A stretch of 64,000 nucleotides of DNA, from the NCBI GenBank assembly GCA_949752735.1, contig OX457039.1, positions 28,760,920 to 28,824,919 on the forward strand. The letters are read 5' to 3'. Of this stretch, positions 47,436 through 59,400 are shown piece by piece (within the stretch, counting starts at the first letter, position 1; every line of letters begins with the position of its first letter). A program made the translations under genes and the position numbers. The notes below the pieces were generated by a model, which made no database searches, was not told where the DNA came from, and was given only the letters and a program-made list of their open reading frames with translations. This stretch comes from Lumbricus terrestris (lineage: Eukaryota; Annelida; Clitellata; Crassiclitellata; Lumbricidae).

Positions 47436-50400
47436 ACAGTTGTTGGTCAAAAAAACTTCTATGTGTGAAATGGTCATAATGTGACTGTAAAAAACACAGC
47501 TGATATGTCTCACCATCATGGGTTATTTGAGAACTGAAAGTTTTTGTGTCTGCAGTACATTGCTGCATGTACTTATAGTACCTGTACTGTTGTTTGCTAT
47601 AGATGTTCATGATTCTGCGAAGTGCAGTGCCAGTCTGTGTACCACATGTTATGTTAATTTTACATCAATGGGAGGCATGACAATGCCGCTTGTTAACTGA
47701 ATGTATGCTTTAATGTAGCACGTGTTACAAGACTTTTACAGCATGTGGACGATATGGCTGTTTTACTTATTTATACAGCCTCATGTAAGACTTTGAACTC
47801 TTGGTAATATTACGTTTAGGCAGGCCCGGATTAAGCCTTCGGGGGGCCCGCCGCCATATTCTGAGGGGGGGGGCCCTAATTGACCCTTACCTTCCGAGAC
47901 CATACTCCTCCTACAGTCCCGCATGCTTATGCATGCCTATAATTGACTATATAAATCAAACTCAATTATATGTAGCTTTTTGAAATACCTGATTTTTTGT
48001 AAATGACACGTTATAAACATCAATGCAGTAGGTATTGTTCAGTTTAGCGGCTTAAATCCTATATATGATGCTGAATTTGGTAACGCGGGGACCTATAAGG
48101 AGAACAGGGCACGGTCACCAATGTTTGTGGGGACGGAGATGCTTACATCCCCATGCAATATTTCAGAAATATTTTATAAATGTAACAGCTTAAAATGCTG
48201 TCATCACAGTCTGCAAATTAAAAAATTCAAACAATTGTAGGGGACATTCATAGAAGTCTTCACTCTTAAACCACGTCAATGGCATTGATATCATAAGTAT
48301 TTTTTAAAGATAATTGCTTAAAAGGTTACGGTTAAAGTGTGCAAAACAAAATTGTAGGCAATTAGGAGGAAACACTCTGAGGTGGTAATCCATGACCATC
48401 AGCATTGACAATGAGCAATTTTATTAAGATTATACCTACAGCTTAAATTGTAACAATCATATAGTGTGGAACTTAAAAATTTGGACAATGGGGGAAGACA
48501 TTAATTTTATCGAAGTCTTAATCATGTCTTCCAGCAAATTTAGTTGAGGTGACAACCTAAAATGTTGCCATTAAAGTGTAGAAATTAAACAAATTAAACA
48601 ATTGGAGGAGACACTTTTCAAGCCTTAAATCACGACTATGAGCCACGAAATGATGAGAAATGTCTTTAGAATGACAGCCTAAAATTAATTGCACTGTTGG
48701 CTGTGGCACTGTGGAAATTTAAAACAAATCAAAAAATGGGGAGGTGATGTGCCCTCCCCAAGCCCCTCCACTGCTAGGCGCTTCGCTCCTCGGCTATCGT
48801 CCTCCGGTTGCTCGCTCACCACCCCTCCCAAAGCCAAAGTCAAGTCTCCGCCGACGCGAGCGCCCATGCTATAGCATGGTTCACATTATTCTGCAAATGG
48901 CAGTGGCAAACTGGTGAAGAGTGTCATTGAAAGAAACAGTATCTAAATAAGAGACCATAGCAGAAATATGCATTGTAACCTTTAAGACACCAGACTCACA
49001 AATTTCATGTTCTTTAGATGTAACCTAGGTCTGTCCCTTCAATGCATGGCGCTTAGGGCCTAGCTATACCATTAAACATACCGACCCATCCCCCTTCCTT
49101 TGATCCATCTTGAGTCTATGAAAAAAATTCAGTTTTGGAACAGAGGAACTTACGCTATTTGCTTTCCTACCAGATGGTTCTTTGGCTATTCGCCTTTTTT
49201 GAGCACTGGAAAGTTGAAATATTTTGTTTTTTGGCATCGTTTGCTTTCGTCAATACAATTGTAATATTATGCCAGGGATCTTATTATTCTTATACCGGTA
49301 CTCTAAGAGTTATAGACATGCACAGGCGGGTCAGGACAGACCGGTGGAGAGAGTCGGGGGAGAGCGTGGGACACATACGGGCATTGACCCAGGTTGCCCT
49401 TCATGCCTCTTTCCCAATATTCTCTTCATTCAGACAAGGTGGTCTAGCTGCTCCAAGATGTTAATGGTATGGAGCAGACCTGCTGACCGGACCTGTTGAA
49501 GCTGGGCAGCATGACGCGAGACAGACTCAGACACTGAGTGGCGTCGGACTCTTACGGGCATTGAGCCCAATGATATTGATGATGAGTGCATTGTTCGCTC
49601 ATAAAAATCACTCAGTAATAATTGACATAATTTAAATTTACACACTGTCCTTTACGTGAAGTTAAATAAATGGGAAAATGCACATTAAAAATTCTTGTTG
49701 TTCTCGCATGGGGGGCCCCTTGACGACGGGGGGCCCGCCGCCGTGGCAGACATGGCATACTGGTTAATCCGGCCCTGCGTTTAGGTGTCTTCTGCAAAGG
49801 TAGCTTTTGACCTATGATCATTTGTTGAGAAGCAGTCCAAGATTGTCACTCATGTCATTATTTGTACAATTTGAGTTCTTTGTGTACTTGACTGCATTTA
49901 ACCAAATCTATATTTCTGAAGTTTTGGAATCTTCTGTATAAGCTGTTCCTTATCTTTGTACAGAGTTGCCTGTCGCCAGCTTGGTATGGTAGGTGGTAGA
50001 ATTTTGCCTAAAAGCATGAATCCAGAGATGGAGCCAAAGAGGAAGTTCATTGTCTTCACGAATGTGACATGTGATGGCAGCGAGCCACATCTTCTCAGCT
50101 GCAACCTAAGTAGAAACACTTCGAACTGTTCCAACGAGGATAACATTGGTGTGCAATGTGACACAGGCAGAGGTAAATGTGATAATTGAAATCTATTTGG
50201 TATGCATGCCAAGTACACTGGTTAGTAGATCTATGCAATATACTTGCATCTTATTTTACAGAGTTATTTTATTTTATTAAGCCTACACAAATATTTTCTT
50301 CAAAATTTAGCTTAAGTTGAGTAATTTGTTAATTCACAGCTTGTTGGGCTGATATCAAAATGTGGCGTTAATTATAACCAGGGTTTAAAGTGGATGGGAA

Positions 50401-53400
50401 CGCGTGGGAACGGACTGCTCTCAAAATTCCTTGCTTGCGTTCCCACTGCTCACCTGCATGGAATGCTTGAAACACATGCATTCCAATAAAACTCTTCATT
50501 GGCGTTCCCACTGCTCACCCAAACCACTTTAACCACTGATTATAACTGTTTTTTATACTACAGGGTGGGCCATAAAAAAGTAACCCCCACGGTTTTTTGC
50601 CCATATCTTGGCCAGAAGTAAGAATTTCGACATGAAATTTTACAGGCTTAAAGACAATTCATATCTACACATGATGGCCAGATTTCATCAAAATATTTCT
50701 AACAGAACAAAAGTTATATCACATTCAGTGAGGCCACCGCCGTCTTTTTGATGATTCAGTAGGGTAACGCAAAAAAATTAGCAAAAACACAATTTTATTA
50801 AGTCTCATCTCAAATATTTGTTATCACGTAGCCTTGAGTTTGCCAGATGATCATTGTTATTACTATTTAAAAAAGAAACAGGGTACCAGCGTAGCTGCAC
50901 GTCACTGAGAAGTCACTTAGCAAGATGACAATCAAATTGGTAAATAAGTAATCTGTCAGATTAATCAACAGGTCTATAAAGAACTTTGCAAAGAGACTCA
51001 AAAGAAGTTTTGGCACTGGTGGTGGGCACATTGAACACAAGTTGTGAAGCACTACCAAGTTCATTTGACAACAGTTATTTGAGATGAGACTTAATAAAAT
51101 CGTGTTTTTGTTACTTTTTGTTGCGTTTCGTTTTTGAATCGTCAAAAAACGGTGGGTGGCCTCACTAAAAGTGGTATAACTTTTTTGTGTTTGAAATATT
51201 TTGGTGAAATCTGACCATCATGTGTAAATATCATTTGTCTTTAAGCCTGTAAAATTTCATTTCGAAATATTTAGTTTTGGCCAAGATATTGGCAAAAAAC
51301 CTTAGTGGGTTACTTTTTATGGCCCACCCTGTACATGTTGCAGGTACCCTACATATCATTGCGTCTTAGCTCTACCCTGGGCCTGGCTATCTGATGTTCA
51401 TGGCATTTCCTATATAAATAATTATGAAAGCATTGAAAGGATTGCCATGCTATTTATTTTCAGCAACTCTCCTGTGGACAACTTTTATGTATACATGCTG
51501 TTTTCTTTTTTTATATTCAAGTATGCCGTGTTTAATTCATAAAGCAGATTTTATTATTCCTTCTGTTTCAGATGTTGCAATTGGAGCATCTTTGTCTGGT
51601 GGACATGAAGTTTCACAAGGGCAACTGCAAGTTTATGTAAATGGTAGATGGGGAGCTGTATGCAATAACGGATGGGACGGTACTAATGGAAAGTACGTGA
51701 TACTTGTTTTTTTTTTGTTGCTAGTCCCAATTATATATAGCATTAGGAGATACTCACTATTAAGTGCAACTCTCACAATTGCACATCACATGACCAGGCA
51801 AATACAAGCTCTATCCTGGTTTATTTACCTATACAGTGAGTTTTAAATACCAGAATATGGAGAGGTGGCAGTTTATGCACCAGCCCTGATGTGCTGTCAG
51901 GTCTTCTGTTGTCCAAATTCATATATTCAGAAAGAGAAAGTGTCCATGTATGGCCTTGGACATTTTCTCTAATTCTGACTCACTATTCGAAGGGTCGTTA
52001 CTGCTGGTTGGACTCAAAGAAACAGCATTGGAGATGAACAGACAATGGTCTATTTACTACCCAAACAGTTTTTAATGTATCTGTTCTTGACATTAAAGAT
52101 CTAGATAGTAAAATGTCAGAATGTGCGAAAATTTAATGGAAGCTCAGTGTTAATGAAATATTTTACTGGGAATTCAGAGGCAAAAAGACTTAATAACCTT
52201 TGTACAAATGGTGGCTTACAGACATTGTGAGACAATGTAACTGACCCTGCGTTGTCTATTATCTTTACATTCATTTAGGACAGCATGCAACCAGTTGGGT
52301 TATGCCCGGTATTTGAATTATCGGAGCATTGTGCAAGCTAATCGCTCTACCCCAGTATTGATGAGCGACATGCGCTGTACTGGAGACGAGTCTTCACTAC
52401 TTCAATGTCAATACAAGAAACTTGATTCCCCTGGTGACCAGTGTTCAAGTGGACTCATGGAAGTATGGTGTATTTCAGACACAAGTGAGTGCAAAATTAA
52501 TACCTTAATTGTGTGCAGATAAATTAATACAGCTTTATGGTACATTCGTTCCTCTCTTTCGTGTAGGCTATCCTCATCTACTCGACCTCAAATTCTAGAG
52601 CTGGTAATCCCTCCTCCTTTTCCTCATTTTCTTTGCTCAAAACCAGTTTCCTCTCTCATTGCCTTTCGCATTGGATTAAACCTATTAGAGGCGCTTTATA
52701 ATACAATACAATGAAATTTGCTTCAAATGACCATCAATGTATAATAATTGATAAATTACTGATATAAACAGGGAACCCTGTCTTGCGGAACCATATGTTC
52801 CTTTGAATTTACCTATTGACAACCTGCATACGAATTTGTAAACTGTACGTTTGTATTACTTTGTGGTGGTGGTCAATATAGAAGATTTATTGATTGATTG
52901 AAATATTTAAAAAAAATTGTCATTTCAAGATTTATAAAGCGCCATAAAAGTCGAGTAGCAGAACCAGTTTATTCACAAGTGCTTAGTCAAAGCAGAATTG
53001 ATTGCAAGTGAGTCCAGATTCCTTTCCGGTCAAGATTCGAGGGTCAGGTAGGTAAATGGTCAGACGGTGCTTGGAATTTGAGCAGTGTCAGAGGTAAAGG
53101 AAAAAGTGAAAGTGTGAAGAACTAGGATTTCTTCATTTATAGAGCGCCACTTAAACTCAATTATAATTAACTGCATGTATTGGAGTATGGATGGATGTAT
53201 GTGCGTGCGAGCTAGGTGGAGGGTTTGCAGGCCGAAGTTGTGAGACGAATGCTTACACGGCAAGAACTAAGACCTGCTGAATAAGCGTCTTTTCGCCGAC
53301 TTAGCGTGCAGGACGCACGAGGACTCAGGCACTGTCCAGCAACACAAGCAGACAGACAACGGGAGCGACTAACGCTTCGAGGGGCCTTTCTGCTGAGGTC

Positions 53401-56400
53401 AGCATCGATTATGTATAAAAGGGACCGGGAAGGAATGAACGATCGCTTATGTCCTAGACGACGGAACGCTTGATGTCCGAGATGAACGACGCTTGATGTC
53501 CGAGACGATTGATTATTGCGAAACGAATGCCGACGACGACGAGGCAAGGACAGCCCGTATCTGCGAATAAAGATCCAGATCCGTGAATCGATTAGTAGCG
53601 TTCGAGAGAATTAAGACGGAGGAACTGTAGTGAACGATTACGTTGTTATTGGGATAATACTGGAACTGTGGAAACTTAGACGACACGCGTCTACGATTGA
53701 GATACGACGAACGGCCGTAAAAGAAGGAGAAACTGTGAAGGACTGGAATCGAACCGAGAACTGGTAGGCTTGTGTTATTGTTTTGACTGCAGTGCGTCGA
53801 ATGAGATTGAGTCGAGTGAGGGAAAAACCCAGGTCATAAAATTCCGTTATTATATGCTGTGTAGCTCGAGCTAAGCACGTGTGATTGAGAGTGGATGTTG
53901 AACTGTGTCTATTTTTAGATTAAGAGATTTATGTTGAGCTATTTAGAACTGTGTATTATTGTGTAACTATATTAAAGAATCATAACTGACGCAATTGGAT
54001 TAATATGTCTCGTGTGTCTGAATCTGATGAACGACTGGATGAAGACGATGACGGACCGCGACCGCCAGGGTTGGACTCGACATTGATGGCCATGTTAACG
54101 CAAATAAATCAGACTGACCGGCGTAGATGGAAGACAGAAAGGGATCGACGAATGTCAACGGGAGATGCTGGAATGTCAACGGGAGATGGACGGACGACAG
54201 AGAGAGCTAGCATCTAAAGTGATGGCCATGGCCGAGCAAGTGGAAATAGTATACGCCGAGCAAGACATTATGCAGACCCGATTAGAGAATACGATTCAGG
54301 AATGGGAAGAGAGATTCTCTGACTTACGACGATTCCCTAATGCAGCTTCAGGCATAGATAGGCAACGGTTCTTAGAGGAGGAGAGGGAAAGCCGGCAAGA
54401 GTTGGGGTGTCCAATGGAGGAAAGGGGGCACCCAACTGCTTTCGAGAGGGCAATACAGACGAACCCAGACCATGAAGGAAATGTGGTTGTAGAGTACTGC
54501 TTTACCGCGCCACACTCGGCTGCACCTTGTCAACGGGTAGGGGAAGAAGAGGGAGCCAGTACAGGAGATGTCCAGGGTAACCGACGGAGCGCTAGACTGA
54601 AAGAGAAGCCTAGACAGGACTATCTACAAATGGACAGACTAGGACTCCCGTCCCAGGCCGGTTACTCCCAGTCGGACCAACCTAGGTTCGACGAGGGGAG
54701 TAGGGATCAGAACGTGGGTGGGGCTCCAGGGGTAGGACTGGGGGTGGTACACCAAACTGCAGGACTTAGCACCCCAGCGGGCCATCTCCGGGACTACATG
54801 GCGTTCGAAAGGAGCCAACCCTCTTTATGCTTGGACGAACGGATGGCAGGTAGGGGAACGATGGAGTTCCCTGCTGGTAGTGCCAGGCCAGAGAGGTCAA
54901 GCGTAAAAGGGGGGGGAACGTCACAATGGCGGCGAGGATGTCGATCAAGGTGAAAGAAGGAGAAATGAGGAAGGGAGAAGAAGAACAGAGCGTTGCAATG
55001 ATGAAGAAGCTGAGAGGAATCAGATAAGAGGGAATGGTGAAGATGAAGATAGAAACGGAAACGAATATATGGGTGAAATGAGAAATTTTGGAAATAGAAC
55101 AGAAAGACAGATGGAACACGGAAGTACAGGTGGAATATTAGTTAGAAGAGACAGAGAGAGAAATGAGAGAAATGATTTTAACGAAGAGACAGAACGAATG
55201 GGAAGAATTTTAGACTATGACAGACATACAGAAAATGCGACGGACGAACGAACAGACAGACAGGAAGACAATAGACGATTAAGATTTGATGAACGTGTGT
55301 GTGTTGATGATGATGAAATCGTTTATGATGATGTTGGGCATAGTTCGAGCTATAGGCGGCAGAACAAAAATTTCGAATACAATTCGGGGGGTTCGTTCAA
55401 TGAAGCTGAGATTGATTCAAATACACTCGCAAGGAGACGCCACGAGTATAGGCTACCGCTGCAAACACGAAATAACGCTGACTGTACAACAACAATGTCT
55501 GGAGCAAGAACATCAAGACCTTGTGTACCTATCGCGATGATGATGACGAATTCGATGAACACTGTCTATCCTTCGACAATACCACTGAGACTTAACCACG
55601 AAGCAGCACAACAATACCAACCTGGAACATATAACCCTACAACCTCAACAGCAACGCAAACAACAGCAAACGAGACGAGCTACATAACTCAACCTGTTTA
55701 CAAACCTGTCGTGGATAATGCAAACGTCAGCACACCGAATAAAAACAACCAAATAAAATTAGGAAGCTACGACGGAAAAACCGAGTTAACAGCCTTTCTA
55801 CGCAAATTCAAAATTTGTCGAAATCAAAACGGATGGAACGAGAGAGACAGTTTAAATCATTTGACGTGCGCTCTTACGGACGAAGCAGCAAGAGTAGTCC
55901 CAGATGACGAGTTAGAAGAACTTGAGTCAGCAGAAAGACTAGTAGAACGTCTGAAGGCAAGATATGGTACAGAAGAACAGCAAGTCATGTTCCAAGTGCA
56001 ACTAAACTCAAGAAGGCAGAAACCTAACGAGGATTTAGCTCAGTTAGCAGCGGAGATAAGTCGACTAATGACGATGGCGTATCCAGGGAAAGCGACAGTT
56101 CACAGTGAAATGATAGGAATCAAAGCATACTTAGACGCCTTGGGAGATCGAGAATTGAGTTTGAAAGTTTTGGAAAAAGAACCAAAGAAATTGGACGAGG
56201 CAGTGAAAATATCGCTCAGACTTCACAGCTATAAACAGGCGGAACGAGGCATAAATTCAGGAAACAGAGGAAACGATCGAGTGCGGACAATTGGAGAAAA
56301 CGACGATAATTCTGAAGACGAAGTGGAAATGCGCTACAGAAATAATTCAAATGGAAACGGACGAAGGAATTCGGATGGAAGGAATCAAGGGAGGAGTGAC

Positions 56401-59400
56401 GTCAGAGACCTGCGACCTCCAAATAATAATAATAGATACTACGCGCAACGCTATAATAATAATCAACACAGGAACGCACAACAACAGAGTTACCATCGCA
56501 ACAACCAGAGATTTCAACCGGATATGCGCAGATGTTATATCTGTGGAGGGGGGCATTTGCAACGTCACTGCGAATATAACATGCAGAATGGTGGAAATTG
56601 GAATAGAAATTGGAATAGAAATTGGAATGGAAATTGGAGAAATGAACCAGGAAACTACGGACAAGGACCACCCATGCAACACGTGAGACACGTACCGAAT
56701 GCAAGCAGCGCCTATTTAAAGATGAAACTTCACGGGAAATGGAGAAATTGTTTATTGGACACTGGTTCGACAATTTGTCTAGCGCCAGCCAGATTAGTGA
56801 GACAGGCAGATATTAGGCCGTCGCAGCACACGCTTTACGCTGCGAACAATTCTCAGATAATCGTGCTGGGCAGGACCAGGTTAAGATTGGAGTATGGATG
56901 GATGTATGTGCGTGCGAGTTAGGTGGAGGATTGCAGGCCGAAGTTGTGAGACGAATGCTTACACGGCAAGAACTAAGACCTGCTGAATAAGCGTCTTTTC
57001 GCCGACTTAGCGTGCAGGACGCACGAGGACTCAGGCACTGTCCAGCAACACAAGCAGACAGACAACGGGAGCGACTAACGCTTCGAGGGGCCTTTCTGCT
57101 GAGGTCAGCATCGATTATGTATAAAAGGGACCGGGAAGGAATGAACGATCGCTTATGTCCTAACCGACGGAGCGCTAGACTGAAAGAGAAGCCTAGACAG
57201 GACTATCTACAAATGGACAGACTAGGACTCCCGTCCCAGGCCGGTTATTCCCAGTCGGACCAACCTAGGTTCTACGAGGGGAGTAGGGATCAGAACGCGG
57301 GTGGGGCTCCAGGGGTAGGACTGGGGGTGGTACACCAAACTGCAGGACTTAGCACCCCCGCGGGCCATCCTCAGGACTACATGGCGTTCGAAAGGAGCCA
57401 ACCCTCTTTATGCTTGGACGAACGGATGGCAGGTAGGGGAACGATGGAGTTCCCTACTGGTAGTGCCAGGCCAGAGAAATCAAGCGTAAAAGGGGGGGAA
57501 CGTCACAATGGCGACGAGGATGGGATAGCCCGTATCTGCGAATAAAGATCCAGATCCGTGAATCGATTAGTAGCGTTCGAGAGAATTAAGACGGAGGAAC
57601 TGTAGTGAACGATTACGTTGTTATTGGGATAATACTGGAACTGTGGAAACTTAGACGACACGCGTCTACGATTGAGATACGACGAACGGCCGTAAAAGAA
57701 GGAGAAACTGTGAAGGACTGGAATCGAACCGAGAACTGGTAGGCTTGTGTTATTGTTTTGACTGCAGTGCGTCGAATGAGATTGAGTCGAGTGAGGGAAA
57801 AACCCAGGTCATAAAATTCCGTTATTATATGCTGTGTAGCTCGAGCTAAGCACGTGTGATTGAGAGTGGATGTTGAACTGTGTCTATTTTTAGATTAAGA
57901 GATTTATGTTGAGCTATTTAGAACTGTGTATTATTGTGTAACTATATTAAAGAATCATAACTGACGCAATTGGATTAATATGTCTCGTGTGTCTGAATCT
58001 GATGAACGACTGGATGAAGACGATGACGGACCGCGACCGCCAGGGTTGGACTCGACATTGATGGCCATGTTAACGCAAATAAATCAGACTTTGACCGGCG
58101 TAGATGGAAGACAGAAAGGGATCGACGAATGTCAACGGGAGATGCTGGAATGTCAACGGGAGATGGACGGACGACAGAGAGAGCTAGCATCTAAAGTGAT
58201 GGCCATGGCCGAGCAAGTGGAAATAGTATACGCCGAGCAAGACATTATGCAGACCCGATTAGAGAATACGATTCAGGAATGGGAAGAGAGATTCTCTGAC
58301 TTACGACGATTCCCTAATGCAGCTTCAGGCATAGATAGGCAACGGTTCTTAGAGGAGGAGAGGGAAAGCCGGCAAGAGTTGGGGTGTCCAATGGAGGAAA
58401 GGGGGCACCCAACTGCTTTCGAGAGGGCAATACAGACGAACCCAGACCATGAAGGAAATGTGGTTGTAGAGTACTGCTTTACCGCGCCACACTCGGCTGC
58501 ACCTTGTCAACGGGTAGGGGAAGAAGAGGGAGCCAGTACAGGAGATGTCCAGGGTAACCGACGGAGCGCTAGACTGAAAGAGAAGCCTAGACAGGACTAT
58601 CTACAAATGGACAGACTAGGACTCCCGTCCCAGGCCGGTTATTCCCAGTCGGACCAACCTAGGTTCGACGAGGGGAGTAGGGATCAGAACGTGGGTGGGG
58701 CTCCAGGGGTAGGACTGGGGGTGGTACACCAAACTGCAGGACTTAGCACCCCAGCGGGCCATCTCCGGGACTACATGGCGTTCGAAAGGAGCCAACCCTC
58801 TTTATGCTTGGACGAACGGATGGCAGGTAGGGGAACGATGGAGTTCCCTGCTGGTAGTGCCAGGCCAGAGAGGTCAAGCGTAAAAGGGGGGGAACGTCAC
58901 AAAAGCAGGATAGGATATGTAGAAAGAATGGTTTTCAGCTTTGAGTGACAAGACCTATGCAACTAAGCAGAGATCGAAAGAAGTGCAGTTTTTGAGTTAG
59001 TAGGTTGACTTCTGTAGTTCATTGATCATATTGCACAAGGCTTCTTCAAGTTAAATCATGGTCAAGACTTGCAATCTGGCAATCAGGCTTGCATCGGGGT
59101 ATTTGTTTATTGGTCAATGCATAATTACTTGTATATTTAAAGCCATTTCAAAACTCCGTTGAATTTTGAAACCAGGTCATAATGCTGTTATCGTTATGGT
59201 GGTGAACATTTTGATGGTGACAAAGGCTTTACTTAAGTTACTTGGTGTGACCAGCTGAACATGCAGAATGCTGTTTCAGCTTCACGAAGTTCTTTGAATG
59301 TTATTCTGTATTTTGCAGGTCTCATTTCGTTTGAGGCATTGTTGCCACATGAGATGTTCAGCAAACAAGTGTTCATGGTGTCTGGTTTAGTAAATTTTGA

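Larger units (their letters stand above)
46712..50172 (+). other. first SRCR domain (two exons)
   Basis: Exons 46712-46835 and 49964-50172, split at the phase-2 site after 'NSAAV', before VACRQLG. Cys at VCN, ACR, VTC, SCN, NCS and VQC match the six of group A SRCR domains, plus one extra Cys near the start. The intron between them carries a 90-bp palindrome and a hAT-like element. Confidence 0.93.
53181..58900 (+). mobile_element. rearranged Ty3/gypsy-like LTR retrotransposon
   Basis: Two copies of a long segment (53181-54939 and 56888-58900, near-identical where they align) flank a gag-protease region. Each copy has: part A with a TATA box (276/275 bp), part B (leader with GCGAATAAAG), a coiled-coil ORF, and part C ending in an A4G7-8 polypurine run and GAACGTCACA. 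The second copy has an extra C plus primer-binding site inserted between A and B. Reverse transcriptase, RNase H and integrase are absent. I found no clear target duplication at the outer ends, so true LTR limits are uncertain. It lies in the fifth intron of the receptor-like gene, same strand. Confidence 0.8.

Noticed and set aside
49135..49500. Two overlapping + strand open frames
   Set aside because: They lie inside a hAT-like non-autonomous element, have no recognised transposase motif and disagree in frame.
55286..56773. Other open frames within the gag-protease region
   Set aside because: Shadows of the real frame; Ile-rich or Met-rich peptides produced by codon composition.
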